A DNA stretch of 64,000 nucleotides from NCBI GenBank assembly GCA_963580285.1, contig OY757021.1:98508149-98572148 (forward strand), given 5' to 3'. This DNA is from Lucinisca nassula (lineage: Eukaryota > Mollusca > Bivalvia > Lucinida > Lucinidae). The notes under the pieces were generated by a model that saw nothing but the letters and a program-made list of their open reading frames with translations, had not been told where the DNA came from and did not search any database. The position numbers and the translations under genes are program-made. Of the stretch, positions 54,649 through 64,000 are shown in pieces (within the stretch, counting starts at the first letter, position 1; every line of letters starts with the position of its first letter).

Positions 54649-55163
54649 GTTACCTAATGATCCTAACTATTGGGACAGACAGACTGTGCAGACCCAGATC
54701 AGACTACTTCAGGGTCTGCACCGTTTGCCATTCTATCTCCACCTTTTGTTTGTTTGGTTTGATTGATTTGAGGTTTAACGACCCCGTCAACACTGTATAG
54801 GTCATTTTGGAGACATTGTTTCCAATTTTGTGAGACTTTTACCCGACATTGAGATGAAATGATATCTCAAGCCTTGTCGCCCAATGAAACCAATAGGGTT
54901 TTTTAAGTATGGACGGTCCAACTCGCACTTTGCCTGGGCAGGATTAGAACCTCTAAACAGTTTACAAGTACTCGTGTGTGGTCGGTTACAGCTCTGTGTG
55001 GAAGCATCATGCAGCCCATCTATTTCTTCAAGCCCCGATGGGCAGGGCCCAACCGTCTCCACCTTTTGGACCCCTTGCTGAATCATGAATCAAATTTGTT
55101 AAATTTGAGGAGAATTACAGCAAGTCCACAAGGTGTCTGAATTTTTATAATGTTTACAGTAAT
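54649..55163. mobile_element. MITE-B split by D retroposon
   Basis: Left 54649-54748 (TTACCTAATGATCCTAACTA). Right 55069-55163 (GACCCCTTGCTGAATCATGA to TTTATAATGTTTACAGTA). Confidence 0.85.
54749..55055 (-). mobile_element. D retroposon with 13 bp target duplication
   Basis: 307 bp, flanked by TCTCCACCTTTTG (54736-54748, 55056-55068). The duplicated word belongs to MITE-B. Confidence 0.92.
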
Positions 55164-55563
55164 TTTGACATCACTTAATGTTTGGACATCACGTGAGTCA
55201 GTGCATTCAGTGAAGTATGAACAACATCAGGGCTCAAAAGTAAACTACAGTTTTTTTCTTCTGTGAATACATCGAGAAAGCAAATGTAAGCGGTTGGCTT
55301 ATTCTCAGATCCTGCTTCATACTGTCATAAATGTTGCTATGTATGAAGTAGACCTAAACCTCTTTGAAACACTGATCATTTTAACAAAATTTGGGGAAGG
55401 AACATTAACTACTGTTGTGAGAACTTGTGGCCCAACCCCATTGCTCAGTTGGTTGCAATAAAAGTTTAAACCACACATTTTGTATATATTTGTTTTATTT
55501 AACTGCAGTTGTAAGTTTACATACAGACAGTAGTTCCCACATACTATTTCAGCCAAATCAGGC
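55164..55563. other. unassigned intron spacer
   Basis: No repeat family or exon recognised on either strand. Confidence 0.35.
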
Positions 55564-55750
55564 TTAACCCTTTCACCCCTGAGTCTCTGAAGTGGACTCC
55601 TCCATCCTTGTCCATTCTGTTATATTTGGAGATAAGTCAAAAATCATTCACATGACAGCAAACGGTAAAGATCCTGATGAAGAGGCGTCTCATCCGGATC
55701 TATACTATTTATATGGGCATTTGTACTGGTCTTCAGGTCTACAAGGGTTA
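55564..55750. mobile_element. TTAA-bounded MITE related to F
   Basis: TTAACCCTTTCACCCCTGAG to GTCTACAAGGGTTA. Core GATGAAGAGGCGTCTCATC. Confidence 0.55.
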
Positions 55751-56780
55751 TGATCCACTGTGTTACAGCCTTCCCTGTCTGCAGGAAGAATCTTTGCATT
55801 TAATAAGTGGCATCAACAAAGCCCAAAACATAGAGTCCAAACAGACTGTGAATACACTGGCTGGTCCAAATGTTTGCTGTGCACACACACACACACAAAG
55901 ACATGTATTTTTGTGTCACCAGCTAAAGCTTAAGGATGCGAGACAGAGCCAAATGCATAGTTTGAACATTGCTGACACTGCCAACAACAAAAACAATGCT
56001 GGACAGAAATCCCTGCTAATAAAAAGTGTTTTTTAGGGTTTAAGAGGAGTGAGTGCACCTGGCAGTTTTTTCCAACCATTTTCAAACTGGACTTTGTTTT
56101 CGCTTTTCTATAAACTCTGTCCCATGGAAAAAGGGATCTACTCTTAAAGGAAAGAATTTGCTCCTCAGGAGCAAATTATTTCTTTTAAGAGTTGACCCCT
56201 ATTGACATGGGAGACAAAAATACTTTTGCAGTTGCCTTTGAAGAATCATCTCCCCCAGAAGGTGTATCCATACCCCTTAAAATGCCCCCATTCAAGAATA
56301 CTACACTCCTATGAAGATAAAGAGAATCTGAAAACTTGAGACTAAGACTTGTCATAGGACAAGAAACCTTGCCTGCTTATTCACTGTTTATGGTCATGTT
56401 TACACTGCAGATTAGATCCAGATCAAACTGATCCACAAGTTGATCCAGTTCAAACTGCATTCCCATTAGAACTAGCTTGGTTTAAAAAGTGTTTTATTTG
56501 ATATATGAACTAAAAACAATCATGTACATTATAAAATGGTTCAGAATATGACAGTAAGTGTAGCATTGAAAAAGTCATCTACTGGGACTATCTTAATCAA
56601 CTTGGTTCACATTACATGGGAATGAATTCACCTTCAGGGTAGGAAAATGTTACAAAGATACTATTGTCACTCTCAACAAACAGGGATCAACTCTTAAAGA
56701 ATTTGCTCTTAAATTCTTTCCTTAAGAGTAGGCCCCCTTGTATAGGGAAAACTGTTTTCTAAATGGTTGCCCTCCCTGAA
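55751..56780. other. intron spacer with two short palindromes
   Basis: At 56139-56186 and 56688-56740, ACTCTTAAAGGAAAGAATTT-type arms flank GAGCAAATT centres. A CACACACACAC run lies at 55882. No coding exon found. Confidence 0.4.
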
Positions 56781-56892
56781 GATGTGTGTGTGTTGTGTGC
56801 ATTGAGTTTTAAGTCCCACCAACAACTAAGGTCATATGGAGATACGACCTCAGTTTTTAAGACTCATCAGAAAGACTGGAGAAGTCTGTCCC
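56781..56892 (-). mobile_element. tRNA-headed SINE (type 1), 5'-truncated
   Basis: The complement matches the body and 3' end of 17148-17307 (GACCTTAGTTGTTGGTGGGA). The tRNA-like head is missing. Confidence 0.7.
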
Positions 56893-56916
56893 TGAAGGTC
56901 TAACAATGCCCCTTAT

Positions 56917-57050
56917 TCGTTTGTTTGTTTGTTTGTTTGATTTGATGTTTAACATCGCCATTTACAAAATTTAGGTCATTTTGGAGACACTGCTTCCAAT
57001 TCTGTGAGACTTTTACTCTACACTGAAATGAAATGGCATCTAAATCTGTT
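56917..57050 (-). mobile_element. D retroposon, 5'-truncated
   Basis: A GTTTGTTTGTTTGTTTGATT tail, then TGATGTTTAACATCGCC and body to AAATGGCATCTAAATC. Confidence 0.7.
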
Positions 57051-57079
57051 TTTGCACTTCAAATTCTCTGATCTCTGAC

Positions 57080-57307
57080 TTAACCTATTCAGTACCAGAA
57101 ACCCCTAAAGGGGTACCTTGGCAAACAGTCAGACCCAGATCAGATGCTGCAGAATGCGGCATCTGATCAGGGCCTCCACTGTTTGCTAAAAGTTCAGTCA
57201 TTTTCCAAATAAATTTTGATGAAAACACAACCTGACACTCCTAAATTTTGAAATGAACTCCTGCTATATATAAGGAGGAAGATTCCATTCGGTACAAAAA
57301 GGGTTAA
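57080..57307. mobile_element. MITE-E, reverse orientation
   Basis: TTAACCTATTCAGTACC to GGTACAAAAAGGGTTAA. Hairpin CAGATGCTGCAGAATGCGGC. It lies 78 bp from a TRIM exon. Confidence 0.85.
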
Positions 57308-57384
57308 ACGAAGTTTCTTTCCACTGTCTCTATTTGTGTGCTGTGTTAAAAATTTCTTTTTTGATTTCTCACATCTTCACTTAC

Positions 57385-57608
57385 CTTGGGGCAAGGCTAG
57401 CTGATATTGCTGGTATATGGCACTGTAAGTGGAATACTTTGGGACATCTGTCACAGCACAGTAGATCCCCACCATTATGACACACTGCACAATAATCCTC
57501 ACTAGGATCAGAGGGGTCATGCTTGATGTTTAGGTTGTACACATTAAATGGACGACCTGGGTGGTGGTTAAGATTCTGGAGAATAGCATTTCTATCAGAG
57601 TCCATGAC
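57385..57608 (-). CDS. TRIM33: TRIM24/TRIM33-like exon: PHD finger, first part
   Basis: 224 bp, entering in phase 0 and leaving two bases of a Ser codon. Acceptor TTTTGCTTTAG at 57609, donor AAG|GTAAGT at 57384. Residues 37-63 carry the PHD zinc ligands: [17 protein letters not shown] and FHLQC, all expected Cys/His present, plus PKVFHL as in TIF1 proteins. The unmodified-H3 N-terminus is the usual ligand for this finger type. The finger is completed only after a 30 kb intron. Confidence 0.95.
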
Positions 57609-58303
57609 CTAAAGCAAAAGAATACAAGTACACTTACTAACGGCAAATGAAAAAAAAAAGAAATATGTATGTTTAGGGTTTCATATCATAAAAAAGTAGG
57701 TAGGGTAGGTAAGAATAGTTTTTGCTTTGTTTTTCCTTTGTTTTTGTTTTTTTGTTGTTATTTTTTTTTTTTTTTTTGGTTTTTTTTTTTTTTTTTTTTG
57801 GTTTGCTTTTTTTAGGTTTTTTTTTTCCTTGGAACCATAGCTCCAGATAAAGAGATGATAAATTTCCTCATTACTTCTAAGAAACATATGTAACCGTATG
57901 AGGCAATTCTTACAAGTACCCATAAGTACAAGTACATTTGTTATGATGGAGCATAAAACAAAATGTATCTCTAAATCATCTTCAATACCCCGCCCTTATC
58001 TATAGCTATAAAGAAGTATACAAATTTAGTGCAAAAAAAGCCAAATGTATTACACAAAGGTAAAATTTGAACTTTATGCTTCCTTTTTCTGTGTTGTGTT
58101 TGCTTTTTTGGTGTGTGTGTTTGTTTTGTTTTTTTGTTGTTTTTTTTGGGTGTGGTTGTTGTTGTTGTTTCCAGAAAACATAAGAATTTCATGGTTTCAT
58201 CAAAAACATCAGGTAACACAGAGAAATCCTAAACACATTTTTATATGGCCTTGTATCAGTATTGGAAGAATGTACATTAAACAGCCAAGCCTCCGCCATA
58301 TAA
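57609..58303. other. intron spacer with T-rich and GT-rich tracts
   Basis: T/G-rich runs at 57750-57832 and 58085-58175 give spurious Lys- or Phe-rich frames. Nothing else recognised. Confidence 0.45.
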
Positions 58304-59561
58304 ACTAGAGAAAGCGACCAGTGGCTCACGTATACCCCCGGCCAGTGCCACCCTCTGATATATCTTTCGAGCTGGTATGTAATATGAATGAAGAGAAGAA
58401 GAGACTATAAGAATCCATAAATGTGCTTATAAAAGCAAAACAAAACGTAAAATTTCTAAATGGACCAAGGGAGTGAGGGCATAAAAGTTAATGAAGGGGT
58501 GGGGGCATCAATGTTACTGAAGCAGCAGGGTGGGTATGCATCAATGAAATCTTTGGACTGGTATGCAACATTGATGCAAGTATCAATTGAATTTGTCTTA
58601 GAGTTTAGAACATACAGGCATCTATAAACTTTGTCATAAAACTTTAACCAAATGTAAAATTTCTAAGTCCGTGACCTTGAGGTAAAGGTCACCATGGGTA
58701 GGAAGGGACATGCATCACAAAATCTTTGGACTGCTATGCAACACTGAATCAAGTATCAAATGTCGCGCCTGTGGGGGCCCAAAGTCACCAAACCATGACA
58801 TCTAGGCCAACATCAAACATAGATGCTTACATAGAAGTTGCCATTCTAAAATGCAAGCTTGTACTAAGTATCATTGATTTGGCTGTAATAATTCTTGAGA
58901 AATGAACTTAACCATTAGGGTGAACGCTAGGGTGATTGCAATATTTTACAAAGTCAGTGAACCATAAAATGTAGGTCAAGGTCAAATATGGATGCTTGCA
59001 TTTATGTTTCCATCTCCAGATACAAGTTTGTACCAAGTATCATTAATGAAGCTCTTCAGAAATAAACTTGAACCATCGGGTGAACGCTACGGTGGTCGCA
59101 GTATTTTACGAAGTCAGTGACCCATGAAATGTAGGTAAAGGTCAAATATGGTTGCTTGCATGTAAGTTGTCATCCCGTGATACAAGTTTGTACCAAGTAT
59201 CATAAATGAAGGTCTTATAGCTCTTGAGAAATAAACTTGAACCTCAGGGTGAACACTTGGGTGGTCGCAATATTTTACGAAGTCAGTGACCCATGAAATG
59301 TAGGTCAAGGTCAAATATGGTTGCTTGCATGTAAGTTGTCATCCCGTGATACAAGTTTGTACCAAGTATCATAAATGAAGCTCTTATAGTTCTTGAGAAA
59401 TAAACTTGAACCTCAGGGTGAATGCTAGGGTGGTCGCAAATGTTGACGCCTTGACAAACGGACGGACGAACGAACGAACGGACGGAAAACCGGGCGCCAT
59501 GCTAATAGCAGGCGCGACAACTATATACCCCCATAGCATATTTCGTAAGCCAGGGGTATAA
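58304..59561 (+). mobile_element. HINE-like element containing a second HINE-like element
   Basis: Outer: ACTAGAGAAAGCGACCAG to CCATAGCATATTTCGTAAGC and GGGGTATAAT, sibling of 14518-15299. The inner element occupies about 58761-59519. Confidence 0.65.
58761..59519 (+). mobile_element. inner HINE-like element
   Basis: TGTCGCGCCTGTGGGGGCCC to GGCGCCATGCTAATAGCAGG and CGCGACA. About four ~155 bp units with GTAGGTCAAGGTCAAATATG and TTCTTGAGAAATAAACTTGA, then a GGACGAACGAACGAACGG run. Confidence 0.6.
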
Positions 59562-59816
59562 TTACACTCAATGCAACAACTGCTATCTGAGCCGTGCATG
59601 CACAGATATGCCTTTTAACATCTGCACCCAGCGAAGACCATTTAGCGTGTGCATGCAAATGCAGCCTGATCAGCATTTCCTGGGCTATTGAACTGAGACT
59701 CCCACAGGCTGACAGGGATAGCTGTATTCTGGATGGAAAAGTAAGTTCATTTCAGGCCTTGCTAAGGATACCAGTCTTCAAGACATTTTTCACCTGACAT
59801 GGCTCATGCAATGTAA

Positions 59817-60262
59817 TTCAGTTGTTCAAAGCATTCTTAGCATAACAAGCTCTTAAGTAAACAAAAAAAAAGGAAACTGTTTTAGCTGGTACCATAATGA
59901 TCCTAAATATTGGGACAGACAGGCTTAAGCAAACTGTGGAGACCCAGATCAGACTGCTCCTTCAGGAGCAGTCTGATCAGGGTCTGCACTGTTTGCCATT
60001 CCATCTGCACTTTTTGGAGCCCTTGCTAGATTTTCCAAATTATTAGGATTTTTACTGTAACACTGGTATTTTTGCTGAATAAATGTGAACAGCTTTGGCA
60101 AAGTGGGCCCCTTTGATCGTACTAACAATGTTGTTAGTTAATTTATCATAAATGTTCGACCATTTAAAATTATCTCCTTTGAAAGAAAACCAATATATCA
60201 GACATTGTATTTGCTATAATAGCTAACATTTTGACCACAAGGAAGCGTGTACTTTGAGCCAC
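59817..60262. mobile_element. decayed MITE-H split by MITE-B
   Basis: TTCAGTTGTTCAAAGCATTC at the left. After the B copy, TTTTTGCTGAATAAATGTG and ACATTTTGACCACAAGG. Confidence 0.5.
59889..60059. mobile_element. MITE-B
   Basis: TACCATAATGATCCTAAATA to TTATTAGGATTTTTACTGTA. Perfect hairpin CAGACTGCTCCTTCAGGAGC. Confidence 0.8.
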
Positions 60263-60297
60263 TCAGCCCTGAAGTGTAAACAAGTTATATTTAAATA

Positions 60298-60511
60298 TAC
60301 CGTAAAATCAAAAAAAACTCAGACACCGTGAAGACTTGCTGTAATTCTCCTAAAATTTTAACGAATTTGTTTCATGATCCAATAATAAGACCAAAAAGTG
60401 CAGATTGAATGGCAAACAGTGAAGACTGATCAAACGTTCAGGAGCAGTCTAATCTGGGTATGTACTGTTTGCTTAGGCCTATCTGTCTCAATAATTAAGA
60501 TCATTATGGTA
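60298..60511 (-). mobile_element. MITE-B
   Basis: TACCGTAAAATCAAAAAAAA-like left end to TTAAGATCATTATGGTA. Core AACGTTCAGGAGCAGTC. Confidence 0.75.
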
Positions 60512-60662
60512 CTGTGCAGCATTTGGTCTTGAATTGCTGTTAATGGAAGAAACTAATAGCAGTACAGATCCTGAACAGACTGTTCAAGTTGTCTCTGTTC
60601 TTTCAGGGCTGAATGACTTGTAGTTTAATGTTGTAGTTTACTGTTGTGAATGTTATATCCAA

Positions 60663-61072
60663 CTCTGTTGGTTTAACACTATATCCACTCCGGTAGGTTT
60701 AACATTATATCCACTCCTGTTGGTTTAACATTGTATCCAACCCTTGTTTAATGGTATATTCACCACTGTTAGTATAATCTTATTTCCACCCCTGCTGGTT
60801 TCATGTTATGTCCATCCCTGCTGGTTTAATGTTATATCCACCTCTGCTGGTTTAATGTTATATCCACCCCTGCTGGTTTAATGTTATATTTCACCACTGT
60901 TGGTTTAATGTTATATCGACTTCTGCTGGATTAATATTATATTTCACCATTGTTGGTTTAATGATATATCGACCTCTGCTGGTTTAATATTATATTTCAC
61001 CACTGTTGATTTAATGATATATCCACCCCTGATGGTTTTGCATTACATCCACCCCTGTTGGTTATTTTCTGG
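60663..61072 (+). repeat. ~26 bp minisatellite, about 15 units
   Basis: The unit is CTGCTGGTTTAATGTTATAT plus CCACCC, with regular variants ending TTTCACCACTG. It lies in the intron between the two right-hand TRIM exons. Confidence 0.85.
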
Positions 61073-61600
61073 TTTGATGGCCTTCGGCATGAAGCTTGAC
61101 TTCGAAAGCAATTATGCAGTATTGATGAAAGTGATTAGTGGACCGATCAATGACAATGGATACAATAAGAAACATACTGTTCTCTTTAATCTTAATTAAT
61201 GCCGACACAGTAGGAGATAGATAGATAAAGCCGACTTTGTCTTTTCGGGGTAATAATCAAGTTTGTATTGTTTACAGTTTTTAGTACACTAGTCGTTCGT
61301 GGTTAAAAACTTGGTCTCCCAAACCCAGCAGCAAGGTAAGTCTGATGCAAAAGAAAACAAATCACTCTCAAAAAAAGAAATATAAGGCAATTGTCTGTCT
61401 CTTGGCCTTATCAGTTGATCATATTGCTAAACTATTGAGGATCTGTATGAGCATACATCACTTCTCCCTACTTTCTGGGCCTAGGATGACCCCTGAAAAT
61501 GGGTTCAATGTAACTTTGGACCCCAACACTAGAGGCTATAGTGTAGCAGAAACAGCATTTAGCATATAAAATGATAACAATGTATAACAGCATAGCTTAC
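61073..61600. other. unassigned intron spacer
   Basis: No repeat family recognised. Confidence 0.35.
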
Positions 61601-61699
61601 GTTGACATCAGGTAATGCTGGAGATTCTGACGCCCTCTGTCCACCATCAAGGGTACCTGGACTACCTCGAAGAATCGGAGAAACACTCGATGTTGGAGA
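61601..61699 (-). CDS. TRIM33: TRIM24/TRIM33-like exon: Ser/Pro linker before the PHD finger
   Basis: 33 codons. Acceptor TTATTTTACAG at 61700, donor AAC|GTAAGC at 61600. Encodes SPTSSVSPILRGSPG...LPDVN, low-complexity Ser/Pro/Gly sequence as in the long linker between the coiled coil and PHD finger of TIF1 proteins. The frame is open and joins in phase 0 to 57608. It has no domain of its own, so assignment rests on splice sites, phase and position. The next exon upstream was not found and is probably past 64000. Confidence 0.75.
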
Positions 61700-62221
61700 C
61701 TGTAAAATAATGAAAACAGATGTTCAGCCCTGACCAATGTCTCCTCTTGTCACAAGAGAATGCTCTGGCCATATTTTAGCCTTTATAGAGTTGTAATACT
61801 GTCACTTCATTTACCAATGCTTTCTTTATTCTTAAAATTTCAGCCAACATTTAAAAATCCAACTGCCAACATTTATAGGCAAGTTCCATAATCATGACAA
61901 GAATTCTGCCAAAGGCTATGTCGCGTTTGTGTGGGTGCAAAGTCACCGAACCAAGAAATATAGGTCACGGTCAAACCTGGATGCTTGCATTAAAGTTGTC
62001 ATCCCTAGATAAAAATTTGTACTAAGTTTTGTTTGTTTGTTTGATTTATGGTTTAACGTCCCCATCAACACTGTAAAGGTCAGTTTGGAGACGTTGCTTC
62101 CAATTTTGTGGGACTTTTACCTGACATTGAGATGAAATGACATCTCAAGCCATGCCGCTCAATGAAACCAATAGGGTTCATAAGCACGAACAGTCAGACT
62201 CTCGCACCGCTTTGCCTGGGT

Positions 62222-62510
62222 AAAGGATAACCCTTTCTAGAACATATTTAACGTCACTACAGCTGTTGTCTGGGAATGTGTGGTGGCTGTAAAAAGTCTC
62301 CCTGCCCTACATCATAGTGTAGTTTATATTTTCTTGTCCTTTGGGATCATTGATTCTATTGTGGAATTTTATAAATATTTGAGGGTCACTGATGAGGCCT
62401 AAATGGCCGAAACTAGCTAGTCTGGCCCAGAAAACATGTACACTCCATATTTTCCAGTTCTGTGGTGTATTCCTTGCTTCCAAAGGATAACCCTTTCTAG
62501 AACATATTTA
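62222..62510 (+). mobile_element. retrozyme-like insertion
   Basis: 289 bp: a 29 bp direct repeat beginning AAAGGATAACCCTTTCTAGA at both ends (62222-62250, 62482-62510) around 231 bp of non-coding sequence with a hammerhead ribozyme. One circular unit would be 260 nt. Uninterrupted D copies lack the 29 bp word, so it is part of the insertion and not a target duplication. Retrozymes are small non-coding retroelements with hammerhead ribozymes, reported from plants and animals including bivalves; assignment here is by structure. Confidence 0.7.
62383..62428 (+). ncRNA. hammerhead ribozyme (type I)
   Basis: All core elements in order: stem I 5' GGGTCA (62383-62388); CTGATGA (62389-62395); stem II GGCC-TAAAT-GGCC (62396-62408); GAAA (62409-62412); very short stem III CTA-GC-TAG (62413-62420); then T and C, cleavage expected after C62422; stem I 3' TGGCCC (62423-62428), pairing with GGGTCA through five Watson-Crick pairs and one G-U. 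The three-pair stem III with a two-base loop resembles Penelope-associated and animal retrozyme hammerheads, which often cleave as dimers. Activity is inferred. Confidence 0.85.
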
Positions 62511-62836
62511 GATCCTCTAAGTGGTTTACCAGTACTTGTGTGTGGGTCGGTTTCAGCTCTGCGTGAAAGCATCATGCAGCTATCTGTATGTACTAAGTAT
62601 CATTAATGAATGTCTTATAGTCCTTTAGAAATGTAATTGACCTTTAGGGTGAATGCTAGAGTTGACGCAATAGTTCACCATGTCAGTTAACCATTTAAAT
62701 AAAGGTCAAGGTCAAAATGGATGCCTGCATTAGAATTGTCATCCCCAGATGCAAGGTATCATTAATGAAGGTCTAATAGTTCTTGAGAAATGGACATGAA
62801 CATTAGGTTGAATGCTAGGGCAGTCACAATATTATA

Positions 62837-63084
62837 TGAGCCCCGCCAAGCGAATTTGTGTCTTCGAGCATTCCGTTATGACAAATTTTAACTGCGCATG
62901 CCCAGTCATTCAGAGGGGCCAGGGATATGGCTTTCTGTCTGAAAGTTCCTCTTGATTCCTCTTGATTCACTGCTTGTATGAGCGAGCAGCGAAGGTTCTG
63001 GCGAGACTGCGCGGATGCGCAGGCTCGCCTGAACCTTCGCTGCTCGCATAGGCGATAAGTACCAAAATCGCTTGACGGGGCCCA
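62837..63084. mobile_element. element K, copy 2
   Basis: 248 bp; differs from 17911-18148 mainly by a 10 bp duplication (CCTCTTGATT). Flanked by TA on both sides (62835-62836, 63085-63086). Confidence 0.85.
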
Positions 63085-63592
63085 TATGAGGTCAATGAAC
63101 CATAAAATCTAGGTCAAGATCAAATATGGATGCTCGCATTAAAATTGTCGTCCATAGATGCAAGTCTGCATGAAGAATCACTAGTGATGCTATTGTAGTT
63201 CTTGTGGAATAGACTTGAACATCAGGATGAATGCCAGGGTAGCCGCAATAGTTTCCAAAGTCAGTGAACCATGAAATGTAAGTCTAGATCAAATATGGAT
63301 GCTTGCATTAAAGTTGCAAGTCTGTACCAAGTAACATAAATGAAGCTCTTGTAGTTCTTGAAAATGGACTTGAATATTAGGGTGAGCGCTAGGGTGGTCG
63401 CAAATGTTGACGGCTTGACAGACGAATGGACAAACAAATGGGCAGAAATTTCAACTTCTGTATTGCTACATGCTCAAAGCAGGCACAACAATAACCACAG
63501 CTCAATCACGGCTGGCTCATTTGACATGAATTAATTCCAAGTCCCTCTTGAGTCTCTAGAGAATTCTGCCCATAGCTTCATATATCCATATA

Positions 63593-63807
63593 TTAACCCA
63601 TCTCTTGCTGAATATTCAGTTTAGCCACACCCATTTTTGATTTTTAGCCAATCAGATTACATTATATAATCAGTTTATTCATAAATTACAAACTGAATGA
63701 CAAACAGTGTAGATCCTGATCAGATGGCTTCTTCAGAAGCCATCTGATCTGGATCTACACTGTTTCCAAAGATAGGTGGTGTCGTGAACAGCATGATAAG
63801 AGTTATT
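63593..63807. mobile_element. MITE-A
   Basis: TTAACCCATCTCTTGCTGAA to AACAGCATGATAAGAGTTA. Perfect core CAGATGGCTTCTTCAGAAGC. Confidence 0.85.
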
Positions 63808-64000
63808 TATCCCGCTGCATAAATGAAGCCACTCCCACTGCTGATTATAAACCAATCCAATTACTTGATATAATACATGTATATCTATTCAATTCTCAAA
63901 CTGCATGACAAACAATGTAGATCTATATCAGATGGCTTCTAAAAAGCCATGTGATCTGGATCTACAGTGTAGATCTAGATCAGATGGCTTCTAAAGAAGC
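63808..64000. mobile_element. MITE-A, cut by the window end
   Basis: TTATCCCGCTGCATAAATG, CCAATCCAATTACTTGATA, then the hairpin CAGATGGCTTCTAAAAAGCC and the start of another CAGATGGCTTCTAAAGAAGC. Confidence 0.65.

Larger units (their letters stand above)
62028..62588 (-). mobile_element. D retroposon carrying a retrozyme-like insertion
   Basis: Flanked by TGTACTAAGT (62018-62027, 62589-62598), a word of the surrounding HINE. D sequence runs to GCCTGGG (62220) and resumes at GATCCTCTAAGTGG (62511). Confidence 0.85.
61918..63490 (+). mobile_element. HINE-like element with two insertions
   Basis: TGTCGCGTTTGTGTGGGTGC to GCTCAAAGCAGGCACAAC, the same type as 58761-59519. Units with ATGCTTGCATTAAAGTTGTC. 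Interrupted by D (62028-62588) and K (62837-63084). Confidence 0.6.

Noticed and set aside
57681..58219. Lys/Thr-rich minus-strand frames and a Phe/Val-rich plus frame
   Set aside because: Products of T-rich and GT-rich simple sequence.

Overview
This 64 kb window is AT-rich animal DNA. It looks like a bivalve mollusc, possibly a heterodont such as a dreissenid; the genus is inference from the repeat style. It holds one host gene, on the minus strand and running off the right edge: the 3' part of a TIF1-family TRIM24/TRIM33-like chromatin reader. Six exons were found with consistent splice sites and phases: 61601-61699, 57385-57608, 26992-27124, 25456-25530, 19707-19859 and 17564-17785. Together they give 301 residues: a Ser/Pro-rich linker, a PHD finger, a bromodomain and the natural C-terminus. 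The RING/B-box/coiled-coil half would lie beyond 64000. One 30.3 kb intron splits the PHD finger.

Almost everything else is mobile DNA, often nested two or three deep. The family letters are mine. A, E, F, G and P are TTAA-flanked MITEs (piggyBac-like target). B ends TACCGTAA...TTACGGTA. C and its relatives C2 and Q end CAT(T/C)ACG. H ends CTGGGGCCAGTTGTTC. I, J, K and L are smaller families. D is a ~300 bp retroposon with 10-14 bp target duplications. Two tRNA-headed SINE types also occur. Several Helitron/HINE-like elements carry tandem cores and a 3' hairpin.

Layout. 1-3200: tail of a tandem-core element, then MITEs. 3206-6400: a 62 bp satellite split by a HINE-like element that itself holds a LINE copy with an open 637-codon reverse transcriptase frame. 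6.6-17 kb: nested MITEs and a HINE at 14518. 17.1-27.1 kb: four TRIM exons among MITEs, plus a 1.6 kb inverted-repeat element (21020-22615) carrying a decayed Ty3/Gypsy gag piece. 27-33 kb: dense MITEs. 33390-43120: a 9.7 kb element made of about 65 copies of a ~145 bp monomer with higher-order structure. 43-57 kb: HINEs, MITEs and D copies. 57.4-61.7 kb: two TRIM exons. 61.9-63.5 kb: a HINE-like element holding a D copy, which in turn holds a retrozyme-like insertion with an intact-looking hammerhead ribozyme at 62383-62428.

The most noteworthy points are the hammerhead retrozyme, one hairpin core shared by MITE families with unrelated ends, the gag-carrying inverted-repeat element, and the satellite that is the expanded core of a transposon. 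All calls come from reading the sequence; no database search was run.
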